From Straminergon stramineum (taxonomy: Eukaryota > Streptophyta > Bryopsida > Hypnales > Calliergonaceae), in assembly GCA_963920665.1 (NCBI GenBank), contig OY987271.1:1242501-1306500 (forward strand): a DNA stretch of 64,000 bases, given 5' to 3'. The translations under genes and the position numbers were made by a program. Positions 1 to 13,500 of this stretch are shown one piece after another (the stretch's first letter is position 1; the number at the start of each line of letters is the position of its first letter). A model generated the notes under the pieces. That model did no database searches. It had not been told where the DNA came from and saw only the letters and a program-made list of their open reading frames with translations.

Positions 1-3000
1 TGTAGTAGTCATTTGCACACATTGTGTTTTTGTAGGCCCGTATGTTTGAAAATCAACCCTCTTTGCTTGAATGAAAGCCAATGTCTCTAGAAAGCTCCAT
101 CCTCCTTGCTTGTAAACCTTCCCATCTTCTTCTCCTTGGATGTTTCCAAATTCTACCTCATTTTCAAAATTGATTGCTTCTGGGTTCCAATTCACATCAA
201 CAGGAGTCTTTTGGTAGTCCATTTGAAGTTGGACATATTATTCTATCAGTTAATAATACATTGATTAATGGTTAATATAATAAATTATTTAGATTCAAGA
301 AATATGACATAAAAAAAATATCATTACCAACAATGAATTAATAGTAATTAAAATTGGGGGGGCATTTTGTTTTGATAAAATAGAAAATATTCAAAGAGAC
401 ATTTTAAATAGTGAATAATTTGTAATTAAAATTGAAGAGTTATTTTCATAAGAATAAAAATAAAATGATTTACAGAGTCATTTCTTATAATGAAACCAAA
501 TAAACAATTCATAAGGTTCTATAGCACAATAGTTCAATAAATAGTACAATAGGTGCCTCTATATTGTCTCATCACCAAACTTTCCACTCGAATATAGCCA
601 AAGTATCTATGGCATACATATATTCTAACATTTGATACAATTGATTCTTAAGCACTAATGTTTTCTACAGAATTTTATGTCAAAAACATTTTGAATTGAA
701 AATCAATTTTTGAAATATACACAACTAATTATTTTGAAATCAATTCTCAAAAAAAAATTACAATAACCAAAAAAGTACTAAAAAAGATTGCATCACATTA
801 TGTACAAAATGAAATTGCACATGGTTATGAAGTCTATACTAATCCAAATGGACTTTGACATGTATGGCATGCAATTACAAAAAGAGATGGATTACAAAAT
901 TGTTGCAAATCATAAAGCTACTAGGACTAATACTATGACTTATTAGCTTATTTGTACTAATACAAGTCATTCATGCACAAATTTCTTGTTTAGGGTTTGG
1001 ATAATGAAAAATTCACAAACAACAAGTATGTTTGACCTAGTGGGCATCACGCAATGGTGCACTAGTTGAATGATTCAAAAGATTCACAATTCCTAGAATT
1101 GAATCTTTCAAAAATGAAATGAAGAGTTTGAATAGATGTATCCTTCTCTTGCATAAATGATTTTAATAATTTCAAGTTTACAAAAGTAAGTATGCATTTC
1201 ATAACAAGCTATAGAATAGATTTTGAGAGATACCTTTCAATAGATATGAACCCTTGAAACTCTTTACAACCAAGTGGCCAACTCCTCACCTAACAAAATA
1301 CTTCCACCAAGCCACCACCTCTTCAATCAACAAAATATTTTCACTTGTCTAGATCACCATCAAGCCACCACCTCCCCCATACTCAAGAAGATGTTATAGT
1401 CTTCACAAGTCAAACAAATGATGGAACATGCTATAGAGGGTGAATGGACTCACTGATGATTGGTAGAAATGACAAAAACAAGATCATACAAGCTATCAAA
1501 TGGCCGATGCATGAGTGAAAAAGTACCCAGTTGTGATGTAAATTTTGTCTACTCAACAAAATCCATGGAAATATAGTAGGGGGGGGGGTAATTCTTACGA
1601 AAAGGTCAATAAGTCTAATGTTTGCATGACTAAGGTCACTCGATTTGTATTTTGGATATTTATCTACGTGTTTTCAGATTCGTTTTAAGAAATAAACCCA
1701 AGGAAATATTCCTCATGTCAATTTTCCACAGTCCAAATTTCCAATGCAATAGTATAGATTCAATGGATGACGTCACAGTCATGTCTAGTGTGTGGCTCAT
1801 GTCAAATCTCAAGTCAATTCGCAAGGAATTGTCAATTTGTCTTTATGCATGCTCTAGCTACTTATATATATATATATAAAGTTTCAATAATATTATAATG
1901 ACTGCTTTTTTCTTTGTCTAAGCCTTATTACTTTTATTTGCCTTGTTGGTAATTTATTTACATAAAGAATTTCATATATCTATCTCACTCTTAACCATAT
2001 ATCACAACAAGGAAGGATTGATTCTTTCTTCCTGCTTGATTGATTCTTCACGTCAGCCAATGCACTCCATCGTCATTTTCAATCAATTAAGCTTAATCTT
2101 TGTTATTTGAAGGTAGGTGGGTCGATTTGACTTGTTACCAAGTTCATGACTTCACAACTAAAGAACTAGACCTATAACCGTCCCATCGATCCATTCACTA
2201 AGTCTCAATTGACTTACCACCTACCATCGGCTACATTATCGACTTGACTAGTACTATACTAACAATTGGACCAACTTCCACAATAAAGGCAAATATCAAT
2301 TACTTGATATGTTGTATGTGGGATTTGACACAATTACACATTTCAAATGTAAAAATTCAAACACGGAACCATTTTGATATATGTAAACTTCATTTAATCC
2401 ACAATTGAATTTGTCAATTTGCTTCACAAGCTATCTCTACTTCAATTGGACCATATGAATGTTTAGGGGAAGCAAATAGAATTGACCTAGTTTTTTTGTC
2501 AATTAGACTTGATCAAACTTGAGCAACATATTCCTACTTCATGTAAATAGATGACTTCATCTTACCATAGCCAACATTCTCAATTAATTATGTACAACAA
2601 CTTGAAGTGAATCATTTAGATAATTGACATAACTTCAAATGAATTTAGACATTGCCCAATACTAAAGATACTATGTCTCTCAATAACTAGCTTTCTCAAT
2701 TATCCTTCATACTGGATTGGCAAATTGACTAAGGAAGATAGACAACTTGGATTTCTCAATTGTCTATAAACAAACTAGGATTCACGAATTACTGCAATTA
2801 ATTCTTGTAGTTGAATCTAAATGGAAATTCTATTTGTCAATTAGACCTTACTAATTAAGCATCTAGCCATAACCACATGCATTCACAGTCACACTTTCTT
2901 CACCAATTACATATCTAATTAACTTCCATCTATAAATGATCTGGAAGTATGAAACTTCACCAATCAATAAAATAATTCCATTCTATTAGCTCAAAATAAT

Positions 3001-5567
3001 ATACACACGAAGACCGCTAGTTTACTTCCCTTGAATCTCCATCAGTGATGGTCACTCACAGACATAACAATTATGCAATAGCACTTGGATTTCATAATTT
3101 TAAACTGGTCAAATTACCAATGCGATCTCACAAGCTGGTTGACCATTCACCTTTGGGTATCCGGAATTTTGCTACGTTAAAATGACATCCAACAAATTCC
3201 AAGCAATTTCATATTAAATCAGAGACCATTACAATTGTCAATTTAACACAAGCAAAATTGACCACAGTGCTTCTTCTCACCTTAGACTCCAGCTCAGACT
3301 CGCACCTTCACTCACACATTTCAACATTTCAACAATTTTTTCTTTCAGGCAACTAGATAGTATCAAGCTCACATACTTAAACCCAAATACACTAAGTTCC
3401 AACATTCCAATTCAACAGCCTAATATTTGTATTCTATGCAATATAATTTAGTCTAATTGACCCCTTTATAATGGAAGATTCAAACACCTCAAATCCTTTC
3501 CAAATAAATTGTTCCTTCTAGTACACAACAATTTTCACATTCAACACACCAATCAATTGACCACTACTACTAAACTATGGCAATAATTCACATGACTGGA
3601 TAGATTAATCGACTTTCTCATAATTAAATAAACACAACTTCACAAATACTTCAATCTTCCACAAGTTCAACACACACACAATTGTATTACTCAATGAATT
3701 AGCCAACAACTTTACTCTAACATCCAAGCCATATCATACAATTGAGATAGACCAACAAGTTGTACCACAGTAGACCATAAACACATCAAATCCATGACAA
3801 ATCCACACAACAAGAGAAATTAGACAATTTCACAATAAAAGCTTAAGAAATATATTCGTAAAAGTATGCAAGAGTACAGTGAAATATATATGATGTATGG
3901 ATTGAAGAAAAAGAAAATCGACCTTTGGACTTATAGTTCCAAAACTGTGAAGACAATTCTTTACTTGGAAAGTTGTAAAGTCAATTTGACACTTTTCAAA
4001 TCCTATCAACTTGACTCTTCTAAATCCTAAGAAACCACCATTTCAATTCTCATGAGATATTTACAATCCTAATTGACTTGGTAATGGAAATTGGACAAGT
4101 TGATAGCCCTATTTACATATGGATAGTCAAATTGACAATAAAATCAAAATTTTAAGGTACAACACTAGTTGACCCTAAACCTAAAGTGGCTTCTGTGTGC
4201 ACCGATTGGGAGAAGTGTTGTTGTTTAGCGCTCCCACCATCCACCGAGGGAGCATGGAAGCCTGCCTTACTTTTTATCATTCAAGAACTACTTGTCTATT
4301 CATTACTTCCTACTTTCTTGCTCACTACTTCAAAACATGTATAATGATTTTATTAGTTCGAACCTTGAAAATGAAAAAAAAAATTCAAAACTCTAATTGG
4401 AAATAAATTTCAACCTTGGTTAGAAATAGTTGCATCCTATAGGTTGGGTGTAGGTCTTAGTTGAGAATGTGTGGTTCTACCATGCCTTGGATTTTTTCTC
4501 AATTGTTTGTTAGACAAGAGTCCATTTGGTGAAACTAGGATAGAGCATGTTGCAATAAAGTAGTGATTTGAGCCAAGAGCCCAAGTTTGAGTGGATGACT
4601 AAATAACTACATTCTTAGATGAGAATTGTAAATGAAAACTTGAGGTTTTTTGTGATAAGGGGTTGTGACTTTGTGACAATGTTTGTCTATAGATATACTA
4701 AAATGGATCTTGCTACAATATAACAACACCAAAAAGGTTTCATCAACCTAAAAGGCTTCATTGAGAAATTGTGGAGATGGATGTCATCGGGGTTTAGTAA
4801 GAACAAATGGATGGATACACGTGTGGGTGAAAATATGACAAAAATTATAACACAATTTGTATTTAATATAATAGATTCATCCTATTTTGAACTTTCGATT
4901 CAATAAATTTTTTATCTTTTGATCAATTCATGCATGAGAGGTGTATAAGAAACATTGTAGAGTGTGGAAGATGAAAACAATTATGATTTTTTTAACTTCA
5001 CTTTGATTTTTCATTTCAACTTTCAAAAAATAATTTTACTTGAAAATTCAAAAGAATAAACCCTGATATTTTTATAAAATTACTACATCCACATAAATTC
5101 TTTATTAGGATAAAAAAATTAATGTACATGTGCCACCTTCAAACAAATGCACCTTTGTAGTAGAAAAAAATGAGAAGGAATTTGAGAAGACATACCTAAT
5201 TGATCTAAACCTATTCCCCCATTGGTCTTTAATTTGTTTTTAGAGTTCCAATTACATCCATAATAAACTAGCATACTTAGTTCTCATCATTTGTAGCAAT
5301 TTTTTTTCTTGTTTACATTTGGTCTTTAAGAAGAGGGTAATTAGGTCTTTCAAGTACATCACTTGAAATGATGCAACACAATTCATGCAAGGATGACAAA
5401 GATGAGCCTTATCATCAAATATGTAAGAGAGGAGACAAATGAAAGGGACTACTTATATTATTTGACCTAGTTTGATGTGTGAAGAAGGTTTATTGTACTA
5501 GTTTTATATTTATTTTGGTCAAAACACCTTGATTTTTCCGAAATAATTGGGCATTTCCAATTTTGTA
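1..5567. other. AT-rich intergenic DNA, no gene seen
   Basis: The stretch is low-complexity and AT-rich, with many CAATT-type words and a short TA run at about 1862-1878. Open frames are short and have no protein-like composition. I recognised no element ends. Confidence 0.6.
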
Positions 5568-6158
5568 CTCCCTCCGTCCCAAAATGATCTTGTTGGACAA
5601 AATGTTCCAGATTGAGGTTGAAAATCACATTTTTCCAATTTTTTTTGAATTTTAAGGAGTATTTAGTGCACTCCTATCATTTAAAAATTTGTAGTTCCTG
5701 AACCCTTTCTGAAACACAATTTTGGAGTACTCAAAAATAAGATTTTTGAGGCATTTCTAAGGAGCACCAATAGCCATGAGATTGTCCAGTTTCTGTGGAC
5801 AAGGATGAATACTCAAATTGTCATTTTTTTTACAACAATACCCATATTTGTAGGCCAAGGCTTGTGGGCCAAGGCATGAGCTGATTAGGCTCTCACCTTA
5901 TGGCCCAACCCCATGTGGTCTCTAACCAATGTCTTTTGCCTTGATTTGAGGCTTCATTAATTATGGATGGCAATATGGGGGAATAATCCCAATAGTGTAT
6001 GCTCAAAACAATCTTCTGATTGGAGTATGTTTTCGTCTTTTTAGCAATTGCCTCCAATTCCCCAAATTGGTTCCTTCCATGTTAGTACGTACACCCGGAT
6101 GATCATTTTGGGACCAAAAATGAAGGGGAACCAGAAGATCATTTTGGGACAGAGGGAG
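5568..6158. mobile_element. Stowaway-like MITE, 591 bp, TA target duplication
   Basis: The left end CTCCCTCCGTCCCAAAATGA and the right end (reverse complement CTCCCTCTGTCCCAAAATGA) form terminal inverted repeats. Both are flanked by TA (5566-5567 and 6159-6160). The end sequence and the TA target match the plant Stowaway (Tc1/mariner-derived) type. A second, internal copy of the terminal motif lies near 6090-6110. I see no transposase frame. Confidence 0.9.
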
Positions 6159-6210
6159 TATTAATTATGTGCAAAAATGAATGGCATAAAGGAAGTATCT
6201 TCTTTCCCTT

Positions 6211-6402
6211 CTACACTGAATAGGGGTATTGAGGGGACCCATACTAATTAATCTACATTCCACACTATATAAATATCTACCTGTATTATACATTGGTAGT
6301 TATTGAAGTGTCTGAGATGTACATCACATTTCAAACATCTGCAATTTTCTACAATCAGTCCCTTTAATTTTTTGGTCCCCTTAATACCCCTATTCAGTGT
6401 AG
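6211..6402. mobile_element. MITE family M1, copy 1 (192 bp)
   Basis: The left end CTACACTGAATAGGGGTATT faces its inverted copy at the right end, followed by GGGGACC on both sides. The interior matches the copy at 57257-57440 in reverse orientation. A target duplication is not clear. No superfamily is assigned. Confidence 0.88.
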
Positions 6403-9400
6403 TTGTTAAAATTTTGGAAATGAATTTTGTTCTAATTAAAAAAAAGTGCAATGTAAAGCAATCAGTGTGTCCTGCTAATAAAATTATCTCGAGAAGCATT
6501 TGGAGGCACTTATCCTCCAAGCTTTTGTCCTTCAATTTTTGCATTTTTCATCCAGGATGCACACAAGTCTTAAAACCACGTGAAGAATTTTGATTCCGTG
6601 ATTAGAATTCGAATCGTACCTTCGAAGACAAAGTGGTCATAAAAACAGTATTCCCCAATTCAAAAGTGCTCATCTTGAGTGAAGATTCTGTTTTTCTCCC
6701 CATGAAAGCTCTTCATTTGCGCTCGAAACCCAAACCACATTCATCTCAAAGTACAAAATTAACCAGTACCATCAAGCACGCAAGCTGGGGTCCATTTCAC
6801 TGCAATGACCCTGACACCAGAAGCCCAACATCAGCAAGTCCATTGGTGAACTGCAGTAGCTACCCATGTGATGCAATTGTAGGGCTGTCTACAAACCCAA
6901 CTGACGAACCCTTGTCCATCCACCCCACGTAGTAACTTAAAACAAGGGATTTGTTTATTAAACTATTCCATTGGATGGATAACATGGAAGCATGGGAACA
7001 ACCCAATTGATTCCATGGGACCCAGGACTGAACACTAGTCTGGGCCTACCAACTTGGACAAGCAAGGGCTCTCTCACATCAGCCAGCACTTGTGAGTGGC
7101 GGATGCAGCCATGATTGTCTGCCCAGACAGGTCAAGGGCATTGTCCACAAGAACCTTTTCTCACAACCTCCAATTCTTCATGCACAGATTATCAAGAAAA
7201 AGCCTGCCTGAGGCCGTGACCCCATCTCCTATCCATCCACTCTTGGGCGGCATGTGTAATCCCGCACTGTCCAAAGTCTAGACTTTTTAGACTTTGGGAG
7301 GCTAGCGGATCCTAGGGAATGAACTTGGTCACACAATATCATGTTGTAGATTCTAACCTCTATAAAAGATATCCACATTATTATTGACCTAGCACCTCAC
7401 TATACCCTCTTTGCATCTCTTAACCTACCATAATTCTGAAATCTGGCACTACTGTACACAAAATATGTGGATTTACGTAGTGAGGATAAAAACATTCTCC
7501 AAAACACCTATGATTCTTTGAAAATTTTGTAATATTCTCTTGGAGAAACTTGACAGCAAGTCTAGCCAGTCTAAACTAGGAGGCAACTCGAACACTCTTC
7601 TGCTGGCTGGTAAGAAAAAAGATAATAACCAATGACCCTTGTATTCATTGTGAGACCTTTATAAATATATTTAGATGTTCAAGATTCAACTAAAAAGAGA
7701 TGCAAGATTAGGTCTAATAACGGTCTCAAACATTTTGGCTCTTCCGGATTATCTATGGCTATGAATACTATTAATTGGGTTGTGGATTAGTAGCTGAAGA
7801 CTTTCGAGTATAGTGTGGGGCAAACCTGATGGCAGTCATGAGTGAAGTCCTGTACTGCGTACATTGCACGTATAAAAGCTATCCACAATAGTGAAAGGTA
7901 TCAGTACTTGGGGCACTATTGATTTTCCATTCAAAACAGTTTCCGAGTTTCAGTTGGCGAAAATTCTCTACGTGACTGACACCATGCAATAGCCAAGAAG
8001 CAATGGGAAAAAGTACAGAATAATTAAAATTGATCAGAGCAATTGGTAGATATTTCTTTTCTTTTCTTCTCCCACGAGTCTAAAAGAAAAACAACCACAG
8101 AAGCATGGGAAGGGTTGTAAAAAGCACACAAGAGGAAGACTAGCTACGGCACTGAGCTGCGTCCAAAAGCGCTGAATGTACCTTTTTCGGACAAGACTTC
8201 CGAATGGGCAACCTCGCCTGGTTGTCACGAAGCGGACTTTCCTGGCCTTGGATAATGGAGCGAACACAAGTAAACTTAATATGACAGGACGGTGAGATCA
8301 TGCTTTCGAGTACATGGTCTAGTGTACAGTAAAGAAGTTTCAGAAGAGTTCTGAACTAGCTTACTGAGTACTTCGTCTACGCTTGGCTACTCTTTCAGTC
8401 TTCCTTTTACTTGGAGCCCACCAGTAAGTTTTCTAGCCTCCGCTTGGACAGGGGCGGCATACTAGGGCTCCTTTTCCAAGAGCAATGATAGTTCGAAGTT
8501 CGAACAAGGACATGATCATCTCATTGCAGAAGTAGGACAGATCTCTCAATATTCGTATATAGAGACTAGCTAGCAGAACCAGACATTCTACTGTCCCGAG
8601 CATTATCATTCTCCTCCAGATACACAGGAATCTCCTAGGTAATCGGACTATGGAGAAGCCCTAAGTAAGTTCTGAAGATCCCAGAAACTGGAAGCTTTGC
8701 AGTAATTCATCCATCCCAATACAAAGCAGGTTTGTCTCTAGCACAAATAACAATTCACAGGTGAAGACGACATGAAATCCTGTGAATTGTTAATGAGACA
8801 AATTCAACGAACTTGTGGATGATATTGCATCTTTAACAAGGCACACAAATTTAACCTTGAATCATAATAATAAAGTCATGAAGTTGGTGGACTATACAGG
8901 AACATGTCAAAATCTTGCATGGACGTCTGTCTTCACTAGGATCAGCTGGCAGGCTCCCATATCTCCTTGCTAGGAAGTTGGCAATGCAACAGCAAGCTTA
9001 CTTGCAAACCCAGCCCCCGGTGGCTGAAGAGCGAGAGGACAATACGCTACATAACAATTCAAAGGGCAAGTTGGGGAAGACCAACTCCTGAGCAGGACGG
9101 CGATGGAGCCATACATGTAAACCCGAAGGACTACTAACTGTGGTGGGAGGCTAGACCAATGAGGACTAGATCGTCACTAACCAGAAGCAGAAACAGGCTA
9201 CCTAGCTAATTAACTGATCGTAATTAAAAACGAAGCTGGCTGGGAAGCATTAAGGGGGAAGTAAGACTGTTTGAAAATATTTACGTTAGTCGAAGGAGTC
9301 TGTGGTACCCAGAAGTTTTACATGCCAAGGTCGGTTAGACTTGCCTGCTCCTGATTGATACTAGTTGATATTGTATGAACATGAATATCATCCCCTCGTG

Positions 9401-9555
9401 CTACTGCTACGCCCATGAAATGAATTTGTTTCCGCACACAACCAAGGGCAGAAAATCATCATCATCATTTACATAACCAATTTGTTCCTTTACACAACCA
9501 ATTTGTTCGGCTTTTGGTGTTCTACTCCAGCTAATAAGTCTTCGTTCAACTTCAT
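6403..9555 (-). other. 3' flank of the AIL gene, no gene seen
   Basis: The DNA downstream of the stop codon has balanced composition from about 6.6 kb onward and shows none of the window's repeat families. Short open frames on both strands have no recognisable motif. The 3' UTR must lie at the upper end of this stretch. I could not identify a convincing polyadenylation signal near the stop. Confidence 0.5.
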
Positions 9556-10577
9556 TCATTCATTCCACGAGTGTGCAAAAATGGGGCCGGAGCCCATGTG
9601 CCCCCCGATACTGAGGTTGGACCGCCCCGCCAACCCCTGCACGGTCGCAGGGTTGCTACTAATCCACGGTGTTAGGGGGTTGGTCTCGTACCCCCCCATC
9701 TTGCCTTGGGTCGACCCAGGCGACATATACAAAACGCCCACAGGGTCGTAGCCGGAGCTTTTGGAGCTCGCTTCTTCACTCTCCCCCACGGAGTTTTTCG
9801 GGCTGTCCACCACTGCCCCACGGTCCACACTCCCCTGCCCCTGCTGCTGCTGCCCGGGGTTGTAGGCTCCCCCTTGGTACCCTGAAGTGCTGATCATGCT
9901 GCCTGTGCTGCCCGGCATGCCCTGCTGCTGCTGCTGCTGCTGCTGCCCCATGAGCGCCTGCTGTTGGTTGGCGGAGCAGGAACCTTGGTCTGCTCGAGGG
10001 TGATGCTCCTGGGGGGGTAAAGCTTCCAAGCCCATCAAGTTTCGGAGTAGCATTCCGTTAGTGGGCGGCTGCTGGAATTTATTGGAATTGGGCGCTCGCA
10101 TCGACTCCGGGAACCCGACCCCTAAGTGCCGCGTGTCGTCCTGGGTCCATGTAGTGCGGGCTTGCTGCTGGTACAGCATCTGCCACTCGTAATTCTTGGA
10201 GAGCCCGGCTCCCTGCTGCTGCTGAGTGGTTAGACCCCCCTCGCTGGTGAGCTGGCTGCCGGGCGTGCCTTGCGTGGACGCCGTCTGATGGTCGTCGGGG
10301 TGGTCGCCAAACACCCCCTGGCCATGGCTGAGTGCGTGAGCGGCCGTGTGCGCCCGCGACTGCGCGGCGTGCGCGCTGGCCGTGCCGATGCTCATCGCCG
10401 CCGCGAGCTCCGCCTCCTTGGCTGCCTTCATGGCCTCCTGCCCGTGGTGCCCGTTCACGGACGCCTGCTGGATGCGCGCCGCGTCGTAGCGGGAGATGTC
10501 GAAGTTCGTCACGGCGTTGATGCCGCGGAACTTGATGGCCGCGATGTCGTACGCCTCCGCGGCTTCCTCCTGCGTGC
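9556..10577 (-). CDS. AIL: AIL exon 8: end of AP2 repeat 2 and long C-terminal domain
   Basis: The exon starts after GACGCAG| and codes [18 protein letters not shown], then [12 protein letters not shown] closing AP2 repeat 2. The remaining roughly 310 residues are rich in Gln, Gly and Ser. They include [17 protein letters not shown], an eight-Gln run and the terminal PIFAHSWNE before TGA. The low-complexity C-terminus is probably a transactivation region; that is inferred from composition. Confidence 0.94.
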
Positions 10578-13500
10578 CTGCGTCATCAAGGCCATACACG
10601 CTATCAGTCAATCCAGCCTCTGGATTCGTCACATTACTGGCACAGGTTGACTAACCGTGCGTGACGCTCGATGGCACTGATCAACCCTGATCAACGACTA
10701 GCAGCTACCCTTAGCGATAATATATCCTTTTCATGGCCGCTGATCGCAGCACCACACGTCTAATGAACAGGTGATGTACTACAATGGAGGCCAAGACTTT
10801 AATGATGCCGGTGAAGTCAGAAAAGCTGGTGCCCCGAGCACTAAATAATCAAATCCACCGGCTTCAGAGTCAAATTAGAATGTGTTTCTATCACATTCAT
10901 CATGGACTGAGCAAACTGATGTAGTGACTCTAATTTTTACTTGGATATGACGGTGAATTGAACCCGATGGCTGGAGTGATATCAATAATAAAACTGCAGG
11001 ATAATTAGCGAGTGACGACGGGAGAGTTAGATTACAGTGATTAAGTTTGACGGGGGCTTACTGTAAGTGCCCAAGTAGAGATCCTTGTTGCCAGCCACGC
11101 GACCGATTCGAGCCTGCCACCTTCCGTGCTGATGGTGCCGAGTCACCCCGCGGTACATCGATGCGCCTCTTGAAAAGCCACTGCTTTTCCTGCGCAGGCA
11201 GAAAAGGGCGGTTTCGGGAATCTTAGAACCATGCTAATAATTGCGGGGAAGACGAAACTTTAGGAACAATTAGTGCAAGGGAATGGACTCGGTAGTAAAT
11301 CACGGGATCTATTTCTGGAGCATAGATGGAAAAGTCAACTTTGACCAGACTCTGTCAAATGGCATCTTCCAGAACTGTTGTATCTGCAAGTTGTGAGGAC
11401 ACGCAGAAGCATGGAACCCTCTCTGAGAGTCAGAGTTATTGAACTGGTGGTTGCATATTTACGATTGCACTGACAGGGTTCCAATAATCACATTCGAGAT
11501 CTTTTGAGGTTTAGGGTTCTCAGTAATAAATCACCACAGTTTAATGGTTCCAGAGCTACTGACTTCGGTAGTTAAAAGTAGTACCTTCTCAACGATGCCA
11601 CATACTCCTGGCGAGACATATTCTTCATCTCTTCCACCTCGGTTTCATATGTAGTCAACTGTTGTAAACCAACCATTCCAAACATCAGGTTCCTGAAGGA
11701 CCAAATCAAGAACCGAACCACGCATGCCATGTAAGTGGCACCAGACATCCTTGATTTTCAACAAGTTCCTCATGACAAAGATTGATGAGTTTGGTACACG
11801 AATTGAAAGGTCATATCTTACCGGGAAGTTGATTGTGGTGCTAGCACCCCAGTATTTGAGTGCTGCCAAATCATAAGCTCGGGCTGCTTTCTCCTCTTTG
11901 TCATACCCTCCTGTTGATACGAGAGTACAATTAAAACTTAATACACATATTCTGTTAAAGGAGGTCTAACTTTTACTTTCCATATTCAAAGCCGGGAAAA
12001 AAGAAACCTCGACGAAGAGCATCACAGCGAAGAGCTTACCTAAGTAAACTGTAGAATGTCGATGTGAACCATGAGTGTACAGCGACATGCACAAAGAGAT
12101 GCAAAACATCAGGGAAATATATGTTTCGGACCATTAAGATTCTCGTATACATAAGCTCCTCAGTGTCTGATTGACACGAAAGTTGAAGAATACAAACAGC
12201 CCAGTTCACGTGGAAGGACTTGTTCCACGGGATCCATGAAAACCCTCACATACAATAAAACAGGATTTGATGTCCAAGGACGTTGAAAGGGAAGATGAGT
12301 TAGGGCAGACCGAAATCATACCTTGTCGACCTTTGCGAGTCTGGCCCTCCTTCCTACAACTATTATCCCACAGATGGGCTTCGTACCGTCCAGTCCACCG
12401 GTGCCTAACAAACGACGAGAAACCATTTAAACAGCAACTCTCAACACCAGCCGTGGACATCACCGCCGAGCAACTAAAATTTGTAGCTTCAATGGCTCGT
12501 TGCAGTCACGCTGTACCCTAAACGTAACCTGATCCGAAAACAACAGGTACCGTTCCAGCAACCCAATCCACACGCCACACAAGTTCTAAAACTGTCCCAG
12601 TGGCAAAAAATTTGGAAAATCAAGCATTCGGAGAGGATCATTCGAGAAATTTGGGTAGCAAATCTAGAGATGCATCAGGTCCTGGAATGTAACGACAATG
12701 CCATCCAGCAAGAAACCCAACATGCCACAAAGTTCTATATCTATGACAGGGACAAACGATCAAACGTTAGAATGAGATCATTCGAGGAATTTGCGTAGCA
12801 AATCTAGACTTGCATCAGGTCCTGGAACATAAACGGACGAGAATGGCTCGATTTCTCTTAGATGAATCTGATCACAAGAGGAAGGCATGCAAACTGACTG
12901 GTTGCATTGCAGACGCAAAATTCAGCGCCCTAGAACGAGGGATTTGCATGGAGACGCTAGCTCACCTCGTGACGCCTCTGTAAACGGAGGTTCTCTGCCC
13001 GAACGTGTCGATGCTCTTGCGCGGCGACGGCTCCTTGCTGCCGGCGCGGCCCGCTCCGCGCTTGCGCGGCTCCAGCCCGGTGGGGCTCTCGCCGGCCACC
13101 AACTGCGCACTCCCACCGTGGACCGGCGTGGACACGCTGCTCTGGTGGGAACCGGCGCTCATGGACAACGTGAGCGGCTGCAGCGTGGCCAACGTATTCA
13201 TGCCGCGCTGCTGCTGCTGCTGCTGCTGCTGGCCCGCCTTCTCCGCCGCGGCATGGTGCCGCAACCACGTCTTGAGCCCATATTCGTCGCTCGCAGTGCT
13301 GGGGCTGCCGCCCTGCGGCAGCTGCAGGGCGCAATCCGACAGCAATTCCGCGGTGGCGGACTGGTCCAGCGCCGCCTGGAGCAGGTTCTGCGCGTGCATG
13401 CGGCTGCCCAGGTTGCTCGTTTCCTGGAGCTCGCGGCTGTGCGGGTGGTCGTACGGGTGAGTGAGGCTAGAGGTCTCAGTGGGCACGCCGCCGCCGTAGG

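Noticed and set aside
5568..6158. Grass origin inferred from the CTCCCTCCGTCCC Stowaway ends
   Set aside because: Such ends are not restricted to grasses, and the AIL protein and transposon relics do not point to a grass.
6633..7281. Small plus-strand genes in the AIL 3' flank
   Set aside because: The frames are short, lack motifs and show no splice structure or codon bias beyond local composition.
10270..10650. Plus-strand open frame rich in Arg and Val
   Set aside because: It is antisense to AIL exon 8 and has a composition typical of a reverse-frame shadow.
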